Positions 56,901-63,821 of a stretch of DNA of 64,000 nt are shown here, one piece after another (the stretch's first letter is position 1; every line of letters begins with the position of its first letter). This DNA is from Hofstenia miamia (lineage: Eukaryota; Xenacoelomorpha; Acoela; Hofsteniidae): NCBI GenBank assembly GCA_900660155.1, contig CABFPE010000018.1, positions 1,761,244 to 1,825,243 of the forward strand, read 5' to 3'. Under the pieces are notes generated by a model. It worked only from the letters and a program-made list of their open reading frames with translations, had not been told where the DNA came from and searched no databases. The position numbers and the translations under genes were made by a program.

Positions 56901-59900
56901 GTCATTGGGCAAGATATGCAGGAGCTGCGCAAACTTCCAAACAACGGCTCCCACATGCTCCTAATGGTTGTCACTATATTATTTGCACGATTTTCTTTAT
57001 GGGTAAACTGCCCCTTGATTTAAACTATGCCTAAACTAGTTGTGAAGCAGTTTTTGATTATTGCAGCATTGTAAAGAGATCGCTTTCAGGAAAGCGGTTC
57101 ATCCATCGAGAACCTTGTATCATACATCACTTCTATAATTAATAAAACAGAAAAGAATTCACCAAATTAATCATAGTCCATGCTTGTAAATTTGTCATCT
57201 AGAACTCATTTGTACTCGATGTTAGAAAATTTCAATATTGTGCTGATAGTGTCGGAATACATGAAGTGGTGATTAGTGATATGAAATGTGTGATACTTAC
57301 TCAGAATAGAATAGATTTTTAGCACTAAATCTTCTTCTGTATAATGAGTACATTGATTTACTTTTCTTCATTTCAAACGCGTTTTTTGATATCATCTAAC
57401 AACATGTAGCCATTTAACAATAAAAAACAGAAAAAGAATTGAATGACACTGTTTACCACTAAAGTTATGCATGCATATTTTTGCCATTCAATGCATACAC
57501 TCAATGTAACTTCTAGATATTTTGTTTCAAAATCATTTTTTACATTTATCCCAAAAAGACTCGAATAAAATAAATCTCTTGACTATATATTGTTTTGATT
57601 ACTAAAAGGAATGTAATGTAAAACAGCCTTGCATAGAGATTTCACACCTAAGCATATAAACTATAGATTTCTCAAGATTACCTTCAATTTCTTATATCGA
57701 AGAGTTTTTTTAGTTAAATTTAAATATAAAATAAAAAACGTGGGCAGTGATCGATGCCTCAAAAGTAGCAGTAAGAATTCGATGAAAATCAATAAATCAA
57801 TGGAATTAGTTTTGTTTGAAGAGATTAGGTACTTCTAAAATAAAGGCGCTCACCAATCATGCGCACACAATGCTTTGATGTAAAAAAATTACAGGTATTA
57901 AAAAACAATAAATAATTATATTATATTAGCCTACGTGCTAAATATAGCGAAATTCATCGAATACTTGACTATTGTTTTACTACTAGTCTTATTAAAAATT
58001 TCTTCCTTTTTTTACGATGTTCCTTAAAATTTTTGCGTTAATATGAAGTAAATATACTGTATCTTAGAATATGCAAATATACAATCACGCCAATTTTCTA
58101 GAAACATGTTTGGGTTTGGAATGAGTGGTGCTGAGCGAGTTCACAATAAGATTGCTGAAATGCGAAATTATTTTTGGAAACATATCTAACATATAAATCT
58201 TTGGAAAAAGCCCTATTTTTATAATTTAGGGTAAATGTACTCCAGCAGTTACATTGCATTACTTTGAGATAAAGTTGGGTTTTAAATATGCCCAAAATTA
58301 CGTGTCTTAAATATCTATAAGAGTACCGTAAACTGGGGTAACATTGAACACTTTACACATATTCCTGTTTATATATTTCAAAAATCAATGCAAAACTGCA
58401 AAACTTTGCTCTGTTATAATAGTGGTGACCTAATAGGTGATGTAACCTATCCATAATAATATAGAATTTGTAAAAAGCAAAAAATATGGACGTTCAAAGT
58501 TACCTGTGAATTGGGGTAACTTTGAACACTATTTATAATTAGATCTTCTTGGTACCACTTTGCCAACAATCCATCCCAAGTTCAAAACTAAACAAATAAA
58601 TAGCATTTCCAATTCAAATTTAAACATTTTAATGACCAATCCAATTAACAACATTATGCAAATTCAAATTTATCACATGCAAATAGCCAAAAGGCAATAC
58701 TATATCACAAAACAAATGACAAACATAGTCAGATTCAAGACTGGTATTGGCACAAGCCTCATGGCACCAATTACTATATTTACAACATTTAATCCAATCT
58801 ACACTGGGTGGGTCCACATATAGTTCTGAGCAAAATTTGCATTCGTATGCAACACAATTGCCCATGATATTCTTCAATGTTGCATCAGGTTGAAAAAAAG
58901 AAAATAAAAGTTGTTAACAGGCATACATTTAATACACTTACATATCAGCTAATGAAATTTCTAAATAGATAAGGTTATATAAAATAATGCAAAGGAAATA
59001 CTTACAATAGGTTTAGAAGGGCTTTGACTTCTTCCCACAGCCTTTACACTTTTCGTTCAAATATCATGTTTTCAACATCAGACACTTATTAACATAATAA
59101 CTATCAACTCATATTGAGAGGATCCTAATTTTGACAATTGTACTAGGTATTTTTTTGATTGCTATAAATTTGGCTGTCACGGCCTAACTTTGAACATGTT
59201 AAAAGTTACCCCGAAACAAAGCTAGGATACGATTTGCATCTGAATAGGGTCAAATACATCAGTTGTTAAGCTTGTGACATTAAGTTTATTTGTAAGCCGT
59301 AGATGATTACAAAGTTATTTCAATAATCATGTATGCAAAAAATAAGTGTACTTACTGTAAAAATATAAAAGTATACAAAATGACGAAAATATGGCTTTCT
59401 TTGTTCACCATCGAAATTGATATGTACAGACCGCAGCAAATGTTACAAGACCGAACTTCAACATTGTGTTAATTTTGGTATAATGAAAAATTTAAATCAT
59501 GTAAGAAAATTGTGAATATATTTATTAAATATCAAAGTATGTGGCAATAAATATTTTTTAATAAAGACGTTCAATGTTACCCCATCGTTCAATGTTACCC
59601 CCAGTTTACGGTACTAAAACAGAGCAATTCCAAACAATAGTTGCAGTGTAATTTTAATTGGTTAGAATACACAATTTGCCAACTTCCCTGCGTTAATTAT
59701 TTGAATACGATGTGGTTGTGATTGTAATTACCTATTGGTTTTATACAATTTTTTCTTTTTTATTAAAATTCATTTAGTCAGTTTTGCACCATTTTGATTT
59801 GACATTACTAATTAGTTACAACTCCTTATTATTTAAATATGCTTCAAGGCTTAGGACAAACTTATGAGTGAAGGAACTTTTAACTTAATTATATTTTTTT

Positions 59901-61533
59901 ATAATTAAAATATATAGTACACATTTATGACATTTTTAATTCTCTCAAGCACGCACGTCTTAATAAAAATTGACTACAAGCCTTTAAAACATTAAAATAA
60001 ATTCTAGTTTATGCAAGGGAAAAGAAACCATTCAGACAAATGTTGAGGAAAGGTCTTCGAAAACAAGATGAAAACAAATTTAAAGTGCGAAATATAGTTT
60101 GACAAAGGTATTGAAATTCGACCTAATGCTGTAAATCAGAAACTATGTCATGCAGGTTTGAGAAATAATGAAGATTTCATTGTTTTCCTAGTTTTAGAAA
60201 AGTTTTGAGAAATCAATTTTGCAAAAAAATAAATAGTTATTAAGAAATTTTACATAAATGCAACTTATGCGGGTAACATGCCCTCAGTAAGTCTATATAA
60301 CCTCTATGCATGAGTATACTAAATATATAAGCAAAAAATTGAAAATTTCAAATTTTGTTGAATCAAATGTGATGCGCAGTCTATATATGAATCAGGTAGA
60401 ATTCAGTTAGTTTTCTTCAAAGCTGAGGTAGAATTTATATGTGGGGGCGTCCAATATCAAGATACGTACAAATTTTCTCCATCCTTCCATTATTTTTGTA
60501 ATTTTTTATTTATTTTGTTTTGTGTTTATTTATATTTTTATGTTAAAATTATTGTGCGCCTGCCTTTGATCGGGTAGGGTCGAGGATCAATGCTAGAAGG
60601 ATCGGGTTATGTCACTGGGTTTTGTTAAACGTGTGGGTCAAGTCTCAGGTCATTATTAGACAGGTGAGGTTGACTGGCAGGTCAAAAAATGTGACCCGCT
60701 TCCACCCTGTTGTGTATGCTAAAAAGAACATTGCAATATTTCTGACATCTTTATATATGAACGTGTTGTCGACATCATAGCTCTAAATTTAGTGAAATAG
60801 TTCATGAGCATTTGCTTTGAATCACACTTTTGTACAATGGTTTGTTATAGAACCACTCCCAAGATTCGATTCCTTGCTATATGGCAATTGTTTATTGTCA
60901 AAATTCGCAAAATAAACGCCCAACAATGAAAAAATATTTGTAAATATTAATTACTTTAAATAAATTGGGTTACCATCTGACGCCTCAATCTCAAATTATA
61001 GTTTCCGCTTTTTATATATTAAGTATAACAGCTGTTATAAATCAATACAATAACGATTTCAAGGAAACCGAAAAATTCGATTTTACTCAAATATTTTCAA
61101 TTCTACTTCAAATTAGATAAAATTCGCGGTTTTGTTTAATTCGGAATTTTTCTCAAAAAGAAATCACATTATTCTCGGAGCTTCTATAAAAGCGATTTTT
61201 TTAGTTTTATAAGGATTTTATTTTTTCATTATTTTTTTTGCAACTCTTGGAAATGACTCACAGATTCCACAATGTTCTTTACAATTTTATATTAATGCAT
61301 TTTGTCTGTTACAATTTGATGACTTGTTCTACTTGATCATCTCATAACGATTTATGCATGATCATGCAAATCACGTATTCAATCTTTTATTTGAGAATTA
61401 AATGGAGATTAAATTTGCAACAAGCGTACATGAAAAAAGAATATCAGGATATAATGTGCTACAAGAATTTTAAATTATAAAGTTCCTAGGTACATACCCA
61501 TATGTATTTGTATATATTTACATATATATATTT

Positions 61534-61622
<89 letters not shown>

Positions 61623-62455
61623 CATGCAAAATAGAAATCGTACAACAATAAAGAAATTGATTATCGTAAGGTCTTCTTGCCTTAATATAACCTATCTTTA
61701 CTATCTGATCATGAAACTTTTTTTAAGTATTAACCCTATATGCACCAAATGCGTTCCTCAGTGACATTAGAAAAACATTGATGTTATAAATATAATCAGA
61801 ATGTTTTTTTCACATGTGGTTATTAAATGAACGGGACACAACGTATTGTTTCGTTCAAATTCTTGTCACGTAGTCTACTTCTCAGATGTTAACAAATTTT
61901 AACGGGTGCATAAAAACCACATGCAAAATAAATTGGTCCATATAGGGTTAAGTTTGATTTCAATATTTATTTTTATGTAACACACAAATATGTGTCAGTA
62001 GATCTATTGCTGGCACAACATTTAATATGCAATAATCCCTTCATCTATTGCATCAGCAGATATATGAAAAACATGTGAGTGAACCACATCTATCTGCTTA
62101 TCTTAATTTGTTTAAATTTACATGTTTTACTGTTGTGGAATATTAAATTATGCTCCGTATAGTGTAATTTATATGAAGTACAAAACTTGATAAGGGCTAG
62201 TAAGTTTTACCCTAGATCAATGCATTACAAAAAGTAATTTGAATTATTTGCAAACTAAAATGATAGTTTCCATAACTATCTCAATTTCTTACCAAATTAT
62301 TAATAATAGATGGAAAATAGCCTATAGTTTATAGCTAAATGAAAATAATAAACATACGTACATACTGTGTCAAATAATTGAGGTGTTGTGCATATATGGT
62401 AAAAGTTGTAATTTTCAAAGTGGTACGGTTTCTTTTCTCCCAGTTCTATATATAT

Positions 62456-62486
<31 letters not shown>

Positions 62487-62497
62487 GTATATATATA

Positions 62498-62531
<34 letters not shown>

Positions 62532-63821
62532 AACAGATGCCATAATTTGGAAATTTAAAAATTTTTATGTTTGCAAGCATCTATGAATAAGTGTGTCCCT
62601 CTGTTATGATGAAAAGTTGGGCTGAAAATTATTCTTGTGAATTAAGTACGGGAAAATAAATATTTTTAAATGAAGTGATATTTTTAAAATTTTAAAATTC
62701 TTGCATCCTTAATGTTTAGGCGATAAGACAGGCTAAGGCCCATGCAGCAGCAACTGATCTAATTTATTTTTTTTTCTGTAGGCATACAACCCAAGTCCAT
62801 TAAGTGCATCATCCACAAAATCAGATAAGAGGTCGTGGCGGTTTCAGAATGTAAATTTGTAAATGAAAAAGAAGAAAATCTTGCTGTGTTTTCAGATCTT
62901 AGATATCTTGAATATTTCGGGAGTTATATGTATTTTGAAATATCTTAAAGAAACTATTAAACATTGTTAAATATAAATGGGATAATTTGGGTAATCAATA
63001 GTACGTTTCTGCTACTTACATTTTTATTGTAGTAATAAAAGTTACATTTAGTAATTTTTTTTAGCATCCGACTTCAAGTTAGAAGATTCATTAACTTGTG
63101 TTTCCCCAGATCACTGTGGTACATTTCACGAACGCCAAAATTCAGAACCAAGTTCTTCTGCCATATCACGAGGAGCGGAGCCGCAACACGACTATCACAA
63201 TCGTAGATCATTCTCGGACGATCACAATTTTGAGCAACCATACTCTTCCAGTTCAGGGTTTTCAGAATGCGAAGGCATTGCAAACACTCTCAGGTTTTTA
63301 CCATATTATTCTTCTTGAGTTAAGTACTCTAATAAGAACTTGTGGACTGCAGTTATATATTGTTAACCATAAGCTACCCATTGCATCCTTAAAAGCACAA
63401 CCACCTCTTAGCCTATTAGGAAAATGTCGGGATCTTGAGATTTCGACACATTTATGGGTAAGTACGCTCCCCTGTTATGGTTAAAATTTTTATTGCTGTT
63501 GCAAGTACAAGAAGATATGAAATTATTTTAAAGAAAACTTTCAAATTTTTCCCATACTTAGCGCTCAAATATTATACGGTCTAAGGCTAATGGCTGCAAC
63601 AGCCAGATTAAGCTATTTTGTTTTGTGTAAATAAATCAACAAAGTCCTGTCCAGACGCGGCTATACAAAGTCAGAAGGTTGTTGTGCCCTAGGATGAAAT
63701 CCAGTGGTGACATTTGATATCTTTTTTATTTAGTGAGCAATGAGCACTTGATTAATTATTATAGGGACCATCACATATATTAGAAAACGCTGGGATGGCT
63801 TGGGGTCAATATTTGTGTTAG
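22654..63821 (+). CDS. Predicted long gene of unknown family, assembled from phase-compatible exons
   Basis: Candidate exons on one strand, each open in one sensible frame and bounded by AG and GT: 22654-22926 (ends phase 0), 31024-31111 (0 to 1), 37953-38083 (1 to 0), 41287-41345 (0 to 2). From there two routes stay in phase: a short form ending in 49250-49448 (RVxF exon, then stop), or a long form through 46533-46657 (2 to 1) or 49250-49431 (2 to 1), then 63065-63293 (1 to 2), 63412-63457 (2 to 0) and 63765-63821 (stop). The protein would be about 250 to 340 residues, with an N-terminal part that may be folded and a Ser/Thr/Asn/Gln-rich remainder. Introns are 3 to 16 kb and full of transposon debris. 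I do not recognise the family. Two adjacent genes rather than one are also possible. Confidence 0.4.
23347..23399. repeat. (TA)n microsatellite
   Basis: Interrupted by ACACATGTA; directly precedes duplication copy 1. Confidence 0.9.
23401..24635 (+). repeat. 1.24-kb direct duplication, copy 1
   Basis: Starts ATACATTGTTGCAATGATCA and runs to ACATTGGTCA, immediately followed by a single N at 24636. I compared it with 25459-26712 by eye and found no substitution; the one difference is about 19 bases missing here near 24496. No coding content seen. A TA tract precedes both copies. Confidence 0.9.
24636..24636. other. Single N at the end of duplication copy 1
   Basis: The only isolated N besides 40443. 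It sits exactly where the duplicated sequence stops, which suggests a join made by the assembler. Confidence 0.9.
24637..25458. other. Spacer between the two duplication copies
   Basis: Unique-looking sequence with two (TA)n tracts (about 24970-24986 and 25418-25454) and a slightly GC-richer patch (GTGCGGCGGGCTTAGGGTAG, about 24665). No gene recognised. Confidence 0.5.
25459..26712 (+). repeat. 1.25-kb direct duplication, copy 2
   Basis: Matches copy 1 throughout at an offset of 2058 bp, rising to 2077 bp after about 19 extra bases (CTAAAATATTGAGTTCTTC and neighbours, about 26554-26573). The sequence continues without a break into unique DNA. Confidence 0.9.
27360..27810. mobile_element. hAT-like non-autonomous relic (GCGGT-rich)
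   Basis: TGCGGTGGTTTAGCGGTAG at about 27383 and TTGCGGTGGTTAGCTGTG at about 27742 repeat each other, and GCGGTATACCGC at about 27694 is a palindrome. The right edge CTGTACCGCGCTCATCTCTA (27788-27807) resembles hAT ends of the CAGAGATG type. Left edge not defined. Confidence 0.4.
29504..29697. repeat. (TA)n tract with a 149-N gap (29534-29682)
   Basis: TA units on both sides of the gap. The non-round gap length suggests the assembler estimated it from paired or long reads. Confidence 0.95.
29821..29850. repeat. (GT)n microsatellite
   Basis: GT run with one extra T. Confidence 0.9.
30261..30316. repeat. (AAT)n followed by (ATT)n, hairpin-forming
   Basis: AATAATAATAATAATGATAG and the complementary ATTACTATTATTATTATTAT are separated by a few bases, so the strand can fold on itself. 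Confidence 0.7.
30815..30866. repeat. Imperfect (TA)n tract
   Basis: TA runs broken by GTTTATAC and AAGTG. Confidence 0.8.
31024..31111 (+). CDS. Candidate exon 2 of the long gene
   Basis: Acceptor GGTTATTTCAG, donor ATCA/GTAATA. The open frame starts in phase 0 and ends in phase 1, exactly what the exons on either side need. It reads [20 protein letters not shown], then LWMKGMKRI. The join to the next exon gives ...MKRI-T-ETIEELS. Support is phase and composition only. Confidence 0.4.
31112..32555. other. Intron sequence, no feature
   Basis: AT-rich. A stretch around 31740-31880 is open on both strands but has no family resemblance. Confidence 0.35.
32560..33000. mobile_element. hAT-like end fragments (GACCCG-rich)
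   Basis: Two GC-rich patches, about 32560-32660 (TGACCCGACGCAATCC, CGACCCAACCAG) and about 32840-32995 (CGACTCGACCCAATACGAC, CAACCGGGTCAAG). They resemble subterminal regions of hAT elements and may belong to the element whose transposase end lies at 33.3-33.6 kb. Confidence 0.35.
33280..33615 (+). mobile_element. hAT transposon relic: transposase C-terminus and right end
   Basis: [20 protein letters not shown] at 33391-33450, followed by [10 protein letters not shown], matches the S-E-R-x-F-S-x-A-G...R-x-x-L-x-P-x-x-x-x-x-L segment of the hAT dimerisation domain. About 80 bases after the open frame the element seems to end at GACTCGGTTTCATCTCTG (33598-33615), reverse complement CAGAGATGAAACCGAGTC, a CAGAG-type hAT end. 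The next eight bases (CTACCTCT) would be the target duplication; I did not find the left copy. The catalytic domain is missing. Confidence 0.6.
33616..37952. other. Intron of the long gene, transposon scraps only
   Basis: GC-richer patches at about 34436-34552 (GGGCCACCGCACGGAACACC), 36970-37032 (CCTGACCCGACTCAAACCGA) and 37238-37262 look like hAT-type ends. TA tracts at 33964-33986 and 37268-37295. No exon found. Confidence 0.4.
37953..38083 (+). CDS. Candidate exon 3 of the long gene, with an SxIP-like motif
   Basis: Acceptor TTTCACTTTCGCCAG with a good pyrimidine tract; donor AATAAG/GTCTGC. Phase 1 in, 0 out. It reads [20 protein letters not shown] then [20 protein letters not shown]. The SSIP followed by RK, in a Ser- and Lys/Arg-rich setting, matches the SxIP pattern used by microtubule plus-end proteins to bind EB1. 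The motif is short and could be coincidental. Confidence 0.5.
38172..38196. repeat. (TA)n microsatellite
   Basis: Twelve TA units just downstream of candidate exon 3. Confidence 0.9.
38200..41286. other. Intron sequence with two TA tracts
   Basis: TA tracts at 40179-40219 and 40441-40492, the latter with a single N at 40443. A patch at about 40590-40690 is slightly less AT-rich (TTGGACGGCGGTTTATCTTG) but unassigned. No gene seen. Confidence 0.4.
41287..41345 (+). CDS. Candidate exon 4 of the long gene, 59 nt
   Basis: Acceptor AATTTCTTTACCATAG, donor GATGA/GTAAGC. Two frames are open. The one that continues the phase (0 in, 2 out) reads [19 protein letters not shown]; the other reads [19 protein letters not shown] (2 in, 1 out). 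Both splice sites are good, but the small size makes this uncertain. Confidence 0.35.
41537..41564. repeat. (TA)n microsatellite
   Basis: Fourteen TA units. Confidence 0.9.
41651..42034 (-). other. Open reading frame interrupted in frame by a (TA)n tract; coding status unclear
   Basis: Minus strand, 127 codons: [20 protein letters not shown]..., then about 46 bp of TA (41887-41932) read as YIYI, then [40 protein letters not shown] and so on to a stop. The TA tract is bounded by GTATAT and ATAGCAG, so it could be a tiny intron. However, the opposite strand is also open over the same segment ([20 protein letters not shown]), which lowers confidence in both. No family recognised. Confidence 0.25.
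42050..44015. other. Intron sequence, nothing recognised
   Basis: AT-rich without coding signal or defined repeats. Confidence 0.4.
44020..44215 (+). repeat. Dispersed repeat B, copy 1
   Basis: Begins near CTCTTATGGTGAAAATTGTG and ends near GCGGTCTAAAATTCATGGCA GTAACAACC. It shares start and end blocks with copies at 62.6 and 63.5 kb. No coding potential. Confidence 0.5.
45110..45477. mobile_element. Tc1/mariner-type (pogo-like) MITE, about 370 bp
   Basis: The left end CAGTAAACCCGGTCAACTTA (from 45110, after TA at 45108-45109) and the right end CCTGCCTAAGTTAACCGGTT (45454-45473) are imperfect inverted repeats of about 25 bp. No open frame inside. The TA target and CAGT start fit the Tc1/mariner superfamily. 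Confidence 0.55.
45480..46525. other. Intron sequence with a short TA tract
   Basis: TA tract at 45540-45558; otherwise featureless. Confidence 0.4.
46533..46657 (+). CDS. Candidate exon of the long gene, Ser/Gln-rich, or a first coding exon
   Basis: Acceptor AAATTTTGGTAG, strong donor GACT/GTAAGT. The preferred frame reads [20 protein letters not shown] then [20 protein letters not shown], phase 2 in, 1 out. An ATG is one base after the acceptor, so it could also be the first coding exon of a separate downstream gene that splices to 63065 (phase 1). A second frame is open but reads as hydrophobic noise. Confidence 0.5.
46660..49245. other. Intron sequence, one weak exon-like stretch
   Basis: At 48971-49031, after acceptor TTACCTTCATAG, a frame reads [20 protein letters not shown] before a weak donor (CAT/GTTGAC). 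Phase 2 in, 0 out. I do not include it in the gene model. Confidence 0.3.
49250..49448 (+). CDS. Candidate terminal exon with a PP1-docking (RVxF) motif
   Basis: Acceptor GGCTTCCAACAG; the frame enters in phase 2, matching exon 4. It reads [20 protein letters not shown], then [20 protein letters not shown], then [21 protein letters not shown] and stop TAA. KRVRF fits the [K/R]-x-V-x-F site through which regulators bind protein phosphatase 1, with basic residues before it and acidic ones after, as is usual. A canonical AATAAA lies at 49733-49738, about 285 bases past the stop, so this could be a true 3' end. Alternatively donor CAGG/GTTGTA (exon end 49431, phase 1) would splice on to 63065. 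A second frame is open but less protein-like. Confidence 0.5.
49450..51200. other. 3' side of the RVxF exon, then featureless
   Basis: AATAAA at 49733-49738 could end a short isoform. A C run (about 49575-49585) and an hAT-like CAGTGGCAAATGCAAGAGG at about 49974 are the only other points of note. Confidence 0.4.
51200..52800 (+). mobile_element. Purine-rich block, possible decayed retroelement
   Basis: The + strand is strikingly A/G-rich here, unlike its flanks. At about 51595-51640 one frame reads AHRVVL, stop, [10 protein letters not shown], which resembles the L-L-Y-G-x-E-x-W segment just after the RT domain in some LINEs. No YADD box or other RT block was found, so the assignment is weak. 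Confidence 0.25.
52801..58320. other. Long AT-rich stretch without recognised features
   Basis: About 5.5 kb with no coding signal. A CRE-like palindrome GCTGACGTCAGC occurs at about 54672, and CAGCAGTGGCGAATGCTGG at about 56366 looks like an hAT-type end. Nothing else supported. Confidence 0.4.
58326..59611. mobile_element. pogo-like Tc1/mariner element, 1.29 kb, with terminal inverted repeats and TA target
   Basis: TA flanks both ends (58324-58325 and 59612-59613). The left end CCGTAAACTGGGGTAACATT and the right end read as CCGTAAACTGGGGGTAACAT on the other strand are inverted repeats. The GGGGTAAC(A/T)TTGAAC unit recurs inside at about 58512 and 59568 and, inverted, near 59186-59216. The minus strand at 58877-58700 encodes the end of a transposase-like PHD finger (see separate entry). 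The DDE core is missing, so this is a deletion derivative mobilised, if ever, by a full-length relative. Confidence 0.75.
58629..58877 (-). pseudogene. PHD-like zinc finger, remnant of a pogo-family transposase C-terminus
   Basis: Reads [20 protein letters not shown], then [10 protein letters not shown], then [20 protein letters not shown]. The pattern C-x2-C, W-I-K-C, W-C-H-E-x-C, V-C-x-x-C is the C-terminal PHD-like finger found in many animal pogo/CENP-B-type transposases. One metal-binding Cys appears replaced (CCKYSNW where CCKCSNW is expected) and the final C-x2-C has an extra residue. The reading then runs into non-coding sequence. It lies wholly inside the 1.29-kb element, which supports the assignment. 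Confidence 0.6.
59616..61530. other. Intron sequence with one hAT-like patch
   Basis: About 60570-60715 is GC-richer (GATCGGGTAGGGTCGAGGAT ... GTGACCCGCTTCCACCCTG); the right edge, reverse complement CAGGGTGGAAGCGGGTCAC, fits an hAT end. The rest is featureless. Confidence 0.4.
61534..61620. repeat. (CA)n(TA)n compound microsatellite
   Basis: About nine CA units followed by about 35 TA units; the longest assembled TA tract in the window. Confidence 0.95.
62455..62529. repeat. Interrupted (TA)n tract
   Basis: TA runs separated by two TAGTATATATAG units. Confidence 0.9.
62585..62760 (+). repeat. Dispersed repeat B, copy 2
   Basis: Begins CCCTCTGTTATGATGAAAAG and ends near GGCTAAGGCCCATGCAGCAG CAACT. 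It ends a few bases before the acceptor of candidate exon 62782. Confidence 0.5.
62782..62850 (+). CDS. Candidate 69-nt exon near the 3' end
   Basis: Excellent pyrimidine tract (TTTATTTTTTTTTCTGTAG), donor CAGAAT/GTAAAT. Only one frame is open: [20 protein letters not shown] then FQN, phase 0 to 0. If unspliced it ends ...VNL and stop. The Ser-rich composition fits the neighbours, but its phase does not fit 63065 (phase 1), so it may belong to another isoform or use an acceptor at 63079 (phase 0). Confidence 0.4.
63065..63293 (+). CDS. Candidate exon, Ser/His/Glu-rich, 76 codons
   Basis: Acceptor GTAATTTTTTTTAG, donor CTCAG/GTTTTT. The preferred frame (1 in, 2 out) reads [75 protein letters not shown]. 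This is a typical disordered, phosphorylatable segment (RRSFSDD looks like a basophilic kinase site). Unspliced it would stop at 63316-63318. A longer open frame on the same strand from 63098 reads as an unlikely protein, and I treat it as the shadow. Confidence 0.5.
63412..63457 (+). CDS. Candidate short exon
   Basis: Acceptor ACAACCACCTCTTAG, strong donor TATGG/GTAAGT. Phase 2 in, 0 out: [16 protein letters not shown] larger version starting at 63353 (acceptor GACTGCAG, phase 0) is also open but does not fit the phase of 63293. Confidence 0.35.
63465..63610 (+). repeat. Dispersed repeat B, copy 3
   Basis: Begins CTCCCCTGTTATGGTTAAAA and ends near CGGTCTAAGGCTAATGGCTG CAACAGCC. It starts immediately after the donor of candidate exon 63412-63457. 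Confidence 0.5.
63765..63821 (+). CDS. Candidate terminal exon
   Basis: Acceptor TTAATTATTATAG in phase 0, reading [18 protein letters not shown] and stop TAG at 63819-63821. It continues the phase of 63457. A GT inside (GGG/GTCAAT) could splice on beyond the window. No nearby AATAAA seen. Confidence 0.3.
   Translation, partial: GPSHILENAGMAWGQYLC

Noticed and set aside
63098-63484. 128-codon open frame at the window end
   Set aside because: It overlaps the Ser/His/Glu-rich frame of 63065-63293 in another phase, has no sensible protein composition, and runs through likely donor and acceptor sites. Kept only as a less likely alternative.
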